64,000 nt of DNA. Source: Isoetes taiwanensis. Taxonomy: Eukaryota; Streptophyta; Lycopodiopsida; Isoetales; Isoetaceae. Shown piece by piece: positions 42,640 through 55,245 of this stretch; within the stretch, counting starts at the first letter, position 1, and each line of letters opens with the position of its first letter. Where the stretch lies: positions 21,498,386 through 21,562,385 of the forward strand of contig JAJEKV010000003.1 in assembly GCA_021234155.1 (NCBI GenBank), written 5' to 3'. The notes under the pieces were generated by a model that was not told the origin of the DNA, made no database searches, and saw only the letters and a program-made list of their open reading frames with translations. The position numbers were made by a program, and so were the translations under genes.

Positions 42640-43480
42640 TGGTTGCAAAGAGATGCTTCAGAGCTTTTTGAACAGATGTCCAACAAACACTGATATCAAT
42701 TTGCAGCAGAAACCAGGAAGCAAAGGCCATTGGGCAGCAAAGGTCGAGACTATGGCTGAAGCATTGGCAAGTAGAGTTCTTCAGGCCCTCCAACTGATAA
42801 TAGCAGGGTGGCCTCTTACACATGAGGGGGAAGTGAAATGCCAGCTTCTCGACAGAGTTGACCTAGAGGTAAGTGTTGCGACAACATCTCTTGCTAAATC
42901 TGTCGAGGCCTTAAAGTTGGGCCCAGTTACATTCACTACTTTTCGAGTCTTATGGTTCAATGAACAAGCTAGCCATGGATTTGCGTTGTCTTGGCTTCTG
43001 TCTGCGGTGGATTTTTCCTTCTAAGAAGTCTATTAAAAACATGTTTGCATCTCCAAAATTAAGACTGGAGGTCTGAAGTAATTTTGATAGTGCTGTTACA
43101 ATTCATGGCAGGGGATTCACTATATAGGACGTGCCATCTGCATTAATAGAATACCAAGAAAATCCTTAGTCTATGGTCAAAATGATCTAGAAAAAATACC
43201 CATTTCAAGAATGTACATGCTTAAAATGTTACAAAATGTAATAAAAAACCACCCTTTCCGTATATTTTGATATAAAAGCACTCCAAGAATAACCCATTCC
43301 TTATAACTCAAATGGTTCCTACAGGATTTCAAGATGAACCTCCCCTTGACTTCTGGAGCAGGCAGTAGCATTATGGTTACCTTAGTTCTTCATGGGCAAA
43401 ATAGTTATGATCCGCTTTTATTTTCTCTTGGTGAGCTTATGAAGACAAAGCCATGGAAAGTATTTGTTCTTTTCAAGTAA
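42640..43480 (+). other. Unidentified exon-like sequences between the Helitrons
   Basis: Two stretches look like exons. The first (to 42,868) reads KVETMAEALASRVLQALQLI and GEVKCQLLDRVDLE before a GTAAGT donor. The second (43,330-43,480), after a TTCCTACAG acceptor, reads DFKMNLPLTSGAGSSIMVTL, then LHGQNSYDPLLFSLGELM and KPWKVFVLFK. I recognise no family. Similar exon-like sequence resumes after Helitron 2 (48,004-48,168), so this may be one host gene split by that insertion. Confidence 0.35.
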
Positions 43481-43482
43481 CA

Positions 43483-46400
43483 CTAGTAACATTGCCCGGC
43501 GTTGCCGGGCTTAGTAACAATTTGCTATGTTCAAGAGCAGGGTTGTTGAACATAGGCGTACAACAATATGCATTGTGTGTGGATAATGCAAATAAATTTT
43601 GCAAAATATTTGTCTGGCGCAACCTTCTTGCGTAGTTTTCTACTTTTAACTTGCAATTTCTAATTAGTAGATGTTCTATTAGGGATTGTTTTAGCCCATG
43701 AATATAAAGAACTAACATAGGTTAGGGACAACTACATGATAGACTACTTTAATTCCCATTTAGTCTGAGAAGATATTAGATATTGCAAGTATTCCTTTCC
43801 AAATTTACCAAAACATAGAGGAAAAAGTATATAACTGAAACTGATAACAATGTATACCATATTGTGATTTGATTGATCTTTGAGAGAGAATGTCTCATAC
43901 ATGTGCTTATATAAGAAGTTGTCATATAGTCGGGTTAAAATATGTCATTAGTTGAACGTTAATGTTGTTTGTTTGGCATCTATTGTGACATTGTGTTTGA
44001 GTTGTGACTACGAACATTTAGCTACCTAATTTAAAGGAACTTCTTTTGAGTGCCCTTCGAAAACTAAATATTTATTAGATAACTTGTAAATGTTGGGGAA
44101 CTTATACAATCCACCAGAACTTGTTGAGAGCATATTCTTTGTTGTCTTCACTTTGCATCCCAACTTGGCTTATTCAGCAGACTCTTTACACATAGCTATT
44201 TGCATGACTTTTAATTTATCGGCAACATAAACATACTTATTAGTCAGCACTCTAGGTGCATTCCTTGATTAGACGTACTTATTAGCCAGTACTCTAGGTA
44301 ATTGCATTTCTTGATATAATTTAAAGGTCCTTTGGCCTTCTCAATATTTGGCTAGGTGCATTCCTTGATTAAACATACTTATTAGGTAGCACTCTAGGTA
44401 ATTGCATTTCTTGATACGATTGAAAGGTCGTTTGGCGCATTTCTTGATACAATTGAAAGGTCCTTTGGCCTTCTGAATGTTTGGCATATGACTGGCCTTC
44501 TCAATGTTTGGTTGCATTTCTTGATACAATTGAAAGGTCCTTTGGCTTCTGAATGTTTGGCATGTGCCATCGTCACGGCAATCTCTAATATCTCTAATAT
44601 ATGTTCGCGTCTATCATCGTATAAAAATGTTGTCAATGATGGTTTGTTCTAGAAAAAACTTTCGAAAGAAGAGAAACTTTCACTCACTATAAAAAATGTC
44701 TAAAAAGTTTTTTTTTGTCAAATTGCTAGGTGCTGGCGAATATGCCGCCATGGCCCCGTGACTTTGCAAGCTTGAGGCAACAAATTAGTTTAGAAGGGAG
44801 TTGTTTTATCAAGAAAGTTATAAAAAAACTATTACAATGTCGGGTTTACTGAGCCAAACATCACTGCTGCCAATTCTAAACCAATAATAGTACTTGACTT
44901 TTTACAAATGAATATTAAACATGGAATGATGATGATAATGATGATGATCTAAAGCCGCTGGTATGCAGATCTGATAACTCTGTTCATCGATAATAAATTT
45001 CAACAGAGTTCAAATGAAGTTCAAGGCATGGTTTATGATGCCATAGCTGTTAAAAGAAGATAACGATCTACTGTTATTGCTCATGCATGCCAAGTATTTG
45101 CAGAATTAGACAAAAACAATAGTTCTTTTGGACCATCTATTGTTGGAAAAAAAAAACCACATGAAATCATGCACAGATGCAGCCAATAATTCTTGACATT
45201 GAAGGATTTAATGATTTGGCAGAACCCAGCAGATCAGGCTGGGGAAATTCAGAGCCAATTACTGATTTGCAATACAATGCTTTTGCAACTATGTAACTCA
45301 TTTGGACAAACTACTCATTTGAAATTATAATTCTAAAATGGAGCATCAACATTGAATATGCCTTACCCCATAGAGGTAATTAGTAGCCAAAACACACAGA
45401 AATGCAAATCTGTGAGAAAAGGGATTGGGCTTGATGCTTAGAGTGCATTTCCATTCCAAGCCAACATGCTGTCATGCTCCAGAGCACAAACCTGATTTTA
45501 GAAGCTTTTAGGCTGGTACTAACATTTGCAGCTCCAAATGGTGTTGGTGAGAAAGCAAAGCGACACCTCGTTTGTCTTCTTGTAAGGATCGGTCCTGGAA
45601 TAGCATAAGGGGCAAAAGTGCAAACTGGCATGCTTCACAAAATGGCAGGGCTACTATGATAGACAAATATGATCCAAATGTAAAATACAGAAAAAAGCAA
45701 CCATGGTTCATCTGTGCATTGCTCTGTATTGACATTTTGTTTGATGTTCATCTGGTTTCTGGCATTGCAGGCCAAACCAGATTAATAAAGCACAAACACT
45801 CACTTCATCTTTGGCTAGACATGATGATGCCTTTCGTCCTCCTATAGTAGCAGGCCAAACCAGATTAATAAAGCATAAACACTCACTTCATCTTTGGCTA
45901 CACTGAGACGTCATCTTCATGCAACTCCCTATCAGCAACCTCGTCATAAAGCACTCTAATGTTTGAAGGATAATTGCCATGTGAAGGAGATCTTTTGCGT
46001 TTTGAGGATTGCCCGTTGTCAGAGGCACTTATCCTTCCCTGAAATCACATAATAATGCATTTCAACATATGGGGGCAACTTGTCAAGATTTAGTATTAAA
46101 CAACTATAGTGCATGTCCTACCTCCATAAATGCATCCCTCCTAGAATCCCTCTTTTCCTCTTCGTCATCTGACAATTCACGGCACCATATAGTGAAACTT
46201 GATGGAACAGAAAACTTATTCTCAGCCTCATCCTTTAAATGACCTTCTCTGGCTTTCTTCTTCTGCAACAGCCTACAACCTAGTGGCTGAACAATTCATT
46301 GTTTTCGTTGTTGCATGGTCTTGTGTGTAACAGGCATTTCTGAAAATGCAGTAAACGAAATCAGAATGTAAATAAAAGGTTGTACAGACATGCTAACAAA

Positions 46401-47673
46401 GAAGCTACCTTGCACCACTTCTAGATTACTTGCATTGGGTAGCTCCCTATGCCATAATAAAGCATTCTGTTCTAAGGAACCATGTTAAACAGTAGGATCA
46501 TTGGTACCTGGAATGAGGATTTTGCACAACTATATTGAGAACACACAGCTCTTTGTACCTCGAACAGAATAGATTAAGTAAGATTACCATGTAAGGCAAT
46601 ACCTATAAAGGAACCCTGTTAAACAACTCCTCAGAAATCGTAGGATCATTACACAAAGCTCGAAATTACAGAGCTGATTAAGCAGGAGTAAGCACAACAA
46701 TATCAAATCCGACCACATCTCCTGCAAATCAAACAGATTGTGATTTATAAAAGCTTGCAAGACAAATCCATCAAAAATGATGGATTAAAGGCAAAGTTTT
46801 TACCGAAACAGAGGTTTGTAGATGCAGGGGTTTGCCGATGGTCCAAATCATATTGTCTAAAAGAATCATATAAACTCTACCTCAAGACCTCCTCTAAATT
46901 ATAAGATCAACACATGTCGTCGGTAGAAAGATCATCAAGAAGCCCTGCTTCATCTTCAAACAAAGTACAAAGAAAAAAGAAAATAATGCCATCACCTTCA
47001 ACAGCGGCCTTCAGCATCAACCGCTTCATTTGTCCAGCTTTGTCTTTCCCCCAAAACTGGCACCATGACATAAACGGCCATAGTGGCCTCGATTCCCAGA
47101 AGAACAGACAGACTTTGCAGGAAGCCATAAGAATATAGGCAAATTTCGTCAAGAAGCCTGCTCAAGACTGAGCTCTATTCATGCAGCCATGGCCGTGCTA
47201 AAAAGCTATATGGCGAAAAAAATTTGAAAGCTCTCTAGCATGGAGCACACAGAGAATCTATGAGCGAACAAACCCCAAAAATTGCCATAGCCCCATTCCG
47301 AGCATCTGCCATGGCTAGAATCTAACAACCCCTGCTACAATAGCCCTAAATAAATATTATCCAAGAACCTAGACGGTAAGGCTCACACCGAGATAATCAG
47401 AAGAACCTTCTATTTTCTTCCTTCACACGTCTCCCATGCAGATTTCTCCGTCATCCTATTCTGAATTTCGTGGAAGTCCATGCCTTCATATCAGGAAAGT
47501 CGAACCTCCGTAGAGTATACTACGAAAATCTTTGGCGATTTTCGAAAATCTGAAAACTTCTCCGGCAGCAAAAGCTCATAAAACCTTACGAAATTAACTT
47601 TAAAAGAAATCCAAAAAAATTTCTCCCAGACCGGAAAATCCAAATTTAAACAATAAGAATTTAAACAATAAGA
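43483..47673 (-). mobile_element. Non-autonomous Helitron 2 with captured gene fragment
   Basis: Minus-strand 3' end: hairpin GCCCGGCAACGCCGGGC followed by AATGTTACTAG, CTAG at 43,486-43,483. The 5' end is TCTTATTGTTTAAATTC at 47,673. It is inserted between A (43,482) and T (47,674). It has the same terminal family and orientation as Helitron 1. The interior has local tandem repeats (44,240-44,580, TTTCTTGATACAATTGAAAGG units; 45,770-45,900, a 49-bp duplication) and a two-exon gene fragment at 45,898-46,262. No helicase is encoded. Confidence 0.75.
45898..46262 (-). pseudogene. Captured C-terminal gene fragment, two exons, in Helitron 2
   Basis: Exon 46,262-46,122 (TTGCAG|AAGAAGAAAGCC...GAG|GTAGGA) and exon 46,038-45,898 (TTTCAG|GGAAGG...TAG) are each exactly 141 nt and join in phase to 93 codons. 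Readable parts: KKKAREGHLKDEAENKFSVP, SSFTIWCRELSDDEEEKRDS, SSKRKRSPSHGNYPSNIRVL and a terminal DEVADRELHEDDVSV. The sequence is charged and probably nuclear; the family is unknown. The frame is undamaged, so capture was recent or the fragment is still spliced. The upstream exons are not visible. Confidence 0.5.
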
Positions 47674-48003
47674 TATGTATCCTCGATAACTTTGTTCTTT
47701 CCGTTTCCTGACCCATTGGCTATTGCAGCCATTTTGGGTGTTGAAGCCTAAGAAAAGGAATTTGTAACGTGTAGTTCAATTTTCTGTAGATTTAACAAGA
47801 CACTTAGTTTTTCTGGTGGATGATTTTCGGAGCAACAACCCCATTCATGTAAGCATGATATCTCTTCTATCTTATGTCATGCTTCAATACACAATGGAAC
47901 AAACAAACAAACATATCAATGTCCTTTCAATTACTTTTCTTTTAAATTGCATTTCACCTTCTGCCTCTGTGAGTTCTGCTTTAAAAGATGGCGTCTTTTC
48001 TAC

Positions 48004-48168
48004 AGATAGAGGATGTTAGTGAAGGCGGTTTTGATAGATGTACCCTAGCATTATGTGGACCCAGTAATGCAACGGATCTGCAGTCATGGCTCCAGGAACG
48101 TGAAGCAAAAATTGTTGCTGCAAAGGCTATTGTAAGGAGGAGAAGGGGTCCACGGATGCAAGTGCGGA
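48004..48168 (+). other. Unidentified exon-like sequence
   Basis: After TTTTCTACAG the frame reads IEDVSEGGFDRCTLALCGPS, then NATDLQSWLQEREAKIVAAK and AIVRRRRGPRMQ, ending before GTGCGG. Composition and splice-like edges suggest a real exon of a host gene. A second stretch of similar quality follows on another frame (about 48,186-48,430). No family is recognised. Confidence 0.35.
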
Positions 48169-48599
48169 TTCTTCCCACACAAGTTGCTAATTCTTTCCAG
48201 CCATGTCGACATTGGCGTATCCAATCGCGCCTGCATCTCTGCTGGATACTGTTTGCTGGTCAGTCACAAATCACCACTATTAGCTCGATTTTATGTGGAT
48301 CTGTCTTTTAATTCAGAGAATGTCATTGGATCAGAAGTCGATCATGAACAAGCATCGAATCACAAGGGAAGCTTGCTTGCATCTTCAAGTTCACCATGGA
48401 TAAACGATACTTCGTTTTTATGCCCAAACTAACGCTTCCAAGCTCAGTTCAACTAGTTTCTATTGCATCAATGTCACCAAGTTTGCTTTCTTTTAGAAAT
48501 CGAGTTGCAAAATGCTCTGTTTTGTCTGTGTGCAATTCTTTCACGAGGTCTTCAAGAAAACTTTCAAGACTGCAGAAAGCATAGTTGCAGGCCTGAGTA

Positions 48600-50134
48600 C
48601 TAAAGCTATCAAATCATAGATGCAAGAGAAGATGGAATGGCTCCTTTTGCAAGCTACAAGCTCCATATCGAGTTTTCCTCCACTAAGTCCTGGAAAATGG
48701 CAGCATGTGCATTACTAAATTTGGATGGGATCCAGGGGTCTGGTGTTTGAAAGATTAGTTCTGCATTACTGAATTGCCATATTCAGAATAAAGCTACAGG
48801 ATTGAATGAAAATTTGAGCTTTATGCCCCGCATCAAAAAAAGAAAAATTTGAGTGTTCGTTTTACCTACTTCATATTTAGAACTTTGCTCAACACATTGT
48901 GGCACCCAAGAACTGTTAGAAACTTCGACTTCAACATCTACAACATATATATAAGATGCAGAAGGCATGCCCTATCAGCAATTTCTCACTAAATGTGATT
49001 TAAGTTCTTATTTGGTTCCATTTGTATCCCAATCTTCATAGCACTCTAGAACGCACCAAAAAAAAAAAAAAAAAACCTACTCTCAATCTTGCAGAGGTAC
49101 ATGGATGTGCACATAATGATCATGTTAAAGGGATCTTGAATATGTAATTATGAATAGACAGATGTCCCTCTTGGCATATATCCATAAACATATGAAGCAT
49201 AAACATAAACAATTGTAAGCTATACACATTTGATGTAGTCTCACTTTTGGCAATTAAGTTATAGGATGATAACCTTTTTTAGAAGTATGTGCTAGGAAAT
49301 GTTGCAAACAAAACAATGCAAATGTATACATGACATTTGTCGAGTGCATTATTAATAATATAATTTTGTAAGTTGATTTTTTCTAGGGATGTGCACATAA
49401 TGTTCATGTTAATGAGGTCTTGAATCTATAGTTATATATATAAACCAATATATTCTAAGAACTAGTTGGCATACATATTAATGTAATATACAATCGGGTG
49501 TGATTTAAACCTTCATTACAATATTTTTTTTCTTTACAAAAACAGGAGATAGTTCTTATGAAAATTGCAGGGTATGTGCATTGAATCAATTAAGTTCATT
49601 AAGAGGTTCCCAATAAATCTTACCTAATGACTATTTTGAGAACAGTCTGAAATTATTATAGGAAAGCACTTTTACACTGAGGTCTCAAATTTGGCTTTAT
49701 AGCATCATCCACTTCATGCTGAAGATTTAGAGGCAATTTCCAGATTTTGGACTTCTAAATCCCATGGAACTAGTCTTTTGCAGCATGCACTTCATGCTGA
49801 AGATTCAGAGGCAATTTTCAAAGTTTGGACTCTTTAGTCTGATCGAACAACTTCCATGCTAGGCTTTCCTTTCAGTTCCTCGACCACGTTCTTCCACAGC
49901 TGGCTTTTTGTCCTAAAGGGTCCTGCTTCCTTCATCTCTCATTTATACCAGAAGTGATTTCTTATTGTCCTTGGCAAAGTTTAAGAGTTCCAAACTTTCC
50001 TCCACAAAGTTGATGCACACCAATTGTCTCTAATTCCCTTTAAGACTTCGAAGATGTAAAATATTTGGCAAAATCTGCTAAAAGAGAATAGCAAATTTGA
50101 CACATAGAATAAATTACTGATCACATATTTCTTA
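48600..50134. other. A/T-rich intergenic region, no gene seen
   Basis: No coding region or defined repeat is supported. There is an 18-A run at about 49,060 and two related ~50-bp lines (CTTCATGCTGAAGATT...GGCAATTT at 49,710 and 49,790). It ends at the TTAGC target site of the gypsy element. Confidence 0.5.
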
Positions 50135-50139
50135 TTAGC

Positions 50140-50751
50140 TGTCATGAACCTACGCAAAAGCAAGGAAAGTACGTGGAAAATACGCAAGAAATACGGAAGA
50201 AATACGCCAAGATCGGCAAAGAATCTGATATATGAACAGGAATCAAGAGTACAATGGCCCGAAGGCAAGCAGGAACACGAGACAGATGCCTAGAAGTCTC
50301 AAGACTGGCGTTGAACCGAAATGGTTCGACAAGAAGGAGATGCCTCCTTATATATGTAGGTCAACGGTCAGGATCACGCCACTCCAAAGAATAAGATCAT
50401 GCCAAGTGTCGCGCATGCATGTAGGTTCTAGAATATTCTAGAACCTCCTGGAAATAACCCCCCATATGAGAAAGACATGAGGGAATGTCTTTAACAAATA
50501 TTGGTAGGGCACTTGGCAAAGGTGTGTGCCTCGCAACTGGAAGGTTACGAGTTCAAACCTTGCTCCGTGCAACTACCCTATTGCATCCGTATGACGACCG
50601 TCAAGTGTAATATTCGTATGATGATACGAATATCCATATGGTCGTTACACCATCCCCCTCCTACAACGATCGTGCAACTACCCTATTGCATCCGTGTGAC
50701 GACCGTCAAGTATAATATTCGTATGATACGAATATCCATATGGTCGTCACA
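50140..50751 (-). repeat. 3' LTR, with tandem duplication of its U3 end and polypurine tract
   Basis: 612 bp, against 495 bp for the 5' LTR. The excess comes from a ~105-bp tandem duplication (about 50,566-50,670 and 50,671-50,775) that includes the LTR terminus and the polypurine tract. Both LTRs carry a near-palindrome ATTCGTATGATACGAAT near the U3 end and a tRNA-like segment on the plus strand. Confidence 0.85.
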
Positions 50752-50766
50752 CCATCCCCCTCCTAC

Positions 50767-53700
50767 GATGACGGTGACGACTCCTCGGAGCTGGGGCCGG
50801 AGTACTCATAAACTTGGCTTATTCGGGTAACGTCGGTGAAACTCCGCAATTTTATCAGGAGCATTACTCAGATTCTCTGCAGGCTCCCAGATTCTATCAC
50901 TTGGTGAGTAACCTTCCCAATCGACAAAGTAATACAATACAATCGTCGACGATGAAACTTGGAGTCTAGAATCTCTCGAACCTCGAACTCCTCATGATCA
51001 TCAATTTCTACTGGTGATCATCAATCTCCTCATGATCTGGGAAAGTATTGACTGTGTAGGGCTCCAATAGAGAAACATGAAATACTGGATGAAGTCGAAC
51101 AGCTGGAGGGAGCTCGAGCCAGAATGCTACATTGGTAATCTGAGTCGTGATCCGATAAGGACCAAGGCGACGATAGTCAATTGCAGGGACATGATGTAGG
51201 GAGGTCCCTACGAAGAAGCCAGACAAGGTCACCAACGTGAAATATAGGAGCTTCTTGCCGATAAAAATCAGCATAACGCCGATAGCATTCCTGTGCTCGG
51301 TGAAGATGATGTTGAAGATCCGATTGAAGAGCCTAGAATTTCTCAAGTCGAGACTCGGCACTAGGATTGACCGAGTCACCGCCAGCGACGTTAAGGGACT
51401 GACCAGAGTTTAGAAGGAAGGGAGTATGGCCAGTGGAAGCATGTACTGAGTTATTATAGGCAAACTCAGCTAATGGAAGATAATCGACCCAATCATCCTG
51501 ATGATAACTGATAAAGCACCTTAAATATTGCTCTAGAGTCTGATTAGTGCGCTCCGCCTGCCCATTACTTTCTGGACGATGACCAGATGTCAGTGAGCGG
51601 TCGATATGCAATAACTCCAAAAGCCGCTTCCAAAAACCTGCGACAAACTGTGGTCCACGATCGTTGACAATAGTATCGGGCAAGCCCTGAAGTCTGACTA
51701 CTTCACGAAGAAGATCTGCTGTTCCCTCACTGGTGATGGTGAAATTGCAAGGAATAAAATGAGCCATCTTAGAGAAATGATCAACAACAATCATGATGGC
51801 ATCATAACCCCCAGAGACTGGCAACTCCGGAATAAAGTCTATAGAAATGCTCTTCCAAGGTCCATCTAGTACCGGCAGTGGCTAAAGAAGGCCATGAGAA
51901 AGATGCCTTGGAACCTTCGCTCGACCGCAGATGTCATAAGATCGAATAAAAGCTTCGACGCCCAGACCACCAATACTCTCGACTAATAAGTTCAAGAGTC
52001 TTGGCTACTCTAAAGTGTCTGGCCATAGGTGAATCATGGCAAGCCTGGAGAACCCGAAGCCTAGAAGCACCATCTGGCACATACAGAAGCCCATCATGGA
52101 ACAGGAATCCATCTCGAACCTCAAAACGATCATTATACTCTGATCACATCTGTTGAGAAGATGATGCAGAGCCAAGGTGTGAGAATACATCTTGAGCCAA
52201 TGGATCTGAGGGCGGAGATGCTCGAACAGATTCCAACAAGGCCGTATCATGAGGCCTCTCGAACAGGGCCATAAGCTGGAACCGATCAGGTCCTAGAATA
52301 ACCTGTGATTGCTGGTCAAATGCAGGATCACCTAGCTTGGGCTCAAGGTAGGAGCATCAAGACAAAAGCATCAGGCTTGCCTTGGAGGAATCCAGGACGG
52401 TACTTGATCACGAAATCAATCCGGGGTAATACTTGAGTATGCCACCGGACCTGGCGACGGTTGAGCACTCGAGCAGATTGAAAATATTCTAGGTTTCGAT
52501 GGTCTGTGTAGACTGTGACCTTATAAGGAGATCCCTCCAGGAAACGTCTCCACTCCTCGAAAGAATCCACTATCGCCAACAACTCCTTGTCATAAATGGG
52601 ATAGTTGATTTCAGCAGCCTGAAACTTCTGTCAATGATAGGCGATTGGATGCAATTCATGGTCATCCCCCTCCTGTGACAGGATCCCACCAAGTGCAAAA
52701 TAAGAAGCATCTGCTTTGACAAATATGGGCGCAAAGGATCTGCATGAGCAAGAACTGGCGCCGTGATGAAAGCATGCTTCAGGATAATGAAAGCAGATTC
52801 CGCTTCCACAGTGCATTCAAATGGCACGTCCTCAACTGTGAGGCGTGTCAAAGGAAGGACAATCTCCAAATTATCCCGAATGAAACGTCGATAGAAATTG
52901 GAAAACCCAAGAAAACACTGAACATCTCGAACGGATGAAGGTGTTTGCCACTCCAGAACAATGCTGACCTTTTCGGGGTCCATAGAGACTCCATGTGGAG
53001 TGATGCGATAGCCAAGGAACTCCACATTATCCTGCTCGAATTGACACTTCTCAAGTTTGACATATAACCCATGCTCACGAAGCTTCTGAAGGACCCGTCG
53101 AACATGCCTCTCATGTTCTTCGAGAGTCTTAGAACAAATAAGAATATCATCCAAATAGATGATAACGAAAGTATCTAAGAACTCTCGAAAAACATCATTG
53201 GCTATATACTGGAATACTGCAGGAGCACTGATAAGTCCAAACGGCATAACTGTACTCAAAATGGCCATACCGAGTACGAAAAGCTATTTTCCACTCATCA
53301 CCCTCCCGGATCCGAATAAGATTGTAGGCACCCTGAAGATCAATCTTCGTAATATAATATGCACCTTGGAGTCGCTCCAACAACTCTGGGATCAGAGAAA
53401 GCGGATACCGATTCGGCACTGTAATTTTATTAAGGCCGCGATAATCAACGACCAGACGCAGCGAATCATCCTTTTTGACGAAGAAGATAGGCGCTCTAGC
53501 AGGGGACTGAGAATGTCGAATGAAGCCAGTGTCTAGATTCTCTTCAATATAATCCCGCAAAACCTTCAACTCAACGGGAGATAGACGATATATCGGACTA
53601 TATGGCAGCATTGTCCTCAGCTGCAAATCAATAGGACAATCATATGGATGATGCTCTGGGAGTTTGATGGCCTTGACTTTGTCAAAAGCATTAGAGAAGC

Positions 53701-54809
53701 CGCCATACTTATCTGGAAGCATTGGAGCAGACTTTGCTGGTGCCGAGCTAGCCGACGGATGAATCTGGATTGCAAACACTGAACTTGGATCTTGCCTTCT
53801 AGATTTATCAAACTCGCGAAGAGAAATCTTCAAGATACGAAACTGAGGGCATGAAGAAGCTCCTACAAAAGCAGGAGGAGGAACATGAACAGGAAGAGGA
53901 GCGTGAGCAGGAGCAGGAGCATGGGCAACAGGAACAGGAACTGGAACAAGAACTGAACCAGGAGCAGAAGCAGGAACTGGAACTGGAGCAAGAGTAGGAG
54001 CAAGAGCAGAAACTGGAGCTGGAGCTGGAACATCATCGAGAATATGGTCAGCATCTGGGGCATGAACTGGAGCAGAGGCAAGAGTCGAATAAGCACATGG
54101 AGCAGAAAGAGGAATAGCAAGGACGGAATCAGGGGCCCACAATACTGCACGGATCGAAGTCGATGTTGGCATAGAGGCCTGAACTGCAGATGAATTGGAA
54201 CTAGAGATAGAACTAGCAAATCGAAATGATCTAGTACGCCAATCAATATGTGGGTTATGTAGCTCGATCCAGGGTAGAGTCAAGACTATCGACGCATGTG
54301 GACTAGCGATGAAATTAAAGGAAATACTACAAGGAACTCCCTCGAACAGAACCTGAAGAGGCGCGGTACATTCTGTGACTGCACCCGAGGAGATCTCCCG
54401 TCCATCAATCACTTCGATTGGAACCGGGTTGCTCAACCTTGTTTCTAGAGATTGCACGCTTACTGGCAAACGCATTATCCATAAAGCAAGCATTTACACC
54501 ACAATGAAGTTGCGCCAACGCTTCCAATCTTCCAACCTCTGATTTCAATGATATAGGGATGAAGAATGTCGTGCTGACCTTATTCGATGGAATAAACATG
54601 TCAAGAAGTGTGAAAGGAGCCCGAGAAAAGGCGGCCAGCCGACGAGAGACTCCTACTCGGACCGACCCCTGAAGTTTTTCGACTGATTTGGGCGCTTCAC
54701 AGGGCATCCACGAGCAATATGCCAATTCCTCCATAGTAGAGGCAAAGATTAGCCTCTCTCCGATGCTGTTTCTCGGCGGCAGATAAAGGTTCTCAAACTG
54801 CCCGATCAA
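50767..54809 (-). pseudogene. gypsy pol: protease, RT, RNase H, integrase, chromodomain
   Basis: From 54,809 downwards: a protease-like remnant (HCGVNACFMDNAFA); an Ala/Pro-rich linker (about 53,870-54,110); RT with HHPYDCPIDL, VVDYRGLNKITVPNRYPLS, KIDLQGAYNL, then after a frameshift near 53,240 VIYLDDILI and CFLGFSNFYRRF; RNase H with YTDHRNLEYF (52,582-52,343); integrase with LQGLPDTIVNDRGPQF and LPLAEFAYNNSVHASTGHTP (51,824-51,333); a GPYRITTQI linker; and a chromodomain (WEGYSPSD, about 50,900-50,960). Several frameshifts and stops divide it. An intact parent would encode about 1,400 residues. The domain order (integrase after RNase H, chromodomain last) defines a chromovirus. Confidence 0.9.
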
Positions 54810-55245
54810 TCTGCATAGGCTCAGGTCCGGACCTGCTAGGTTCTATAGATGAGACCGGGGAAGACATAGCTACAGGCGCTTGTGCGATTGGGAAGACCTG
54901 ACTACGTCTCCCTTGCCTACATTCAAAGAGCCGATTATCACATCGAACTGGCTTCTTCCAAAGTCTGAGGGTCCTCCATAGACAACAGCATATCTTTCAC
55001 ATCCTCTCGTAACCCCCTTCGGAAACAATCTCAAAATGCAACATCATCCCAGGCAGTATCTAACGCAATTTGACGAAATTCTGATGCATATATACTGAAG
55101 CTGGACGAGAGCCTTGCCTTAGATTGCAAAGTTTTGTGACTGCTGTGCGTTGACGATCGGTGTCTCCAAAGCATGCCTCGAGCTCTTCAGTGAAAGCAAC
55201 AAAATCTTGCAACTCTGGGGCTCCTTTCTCCAATAAAGGAGCAAA

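Noticed and set aside
53863-54246. Leu/Phe-rich minus-strand ORF of 127 codons resembling a membrane protein
   Set aside because: It is the alternative frame of the Ala/Pro-rich gypsy linker, which lies in the true pol frame.
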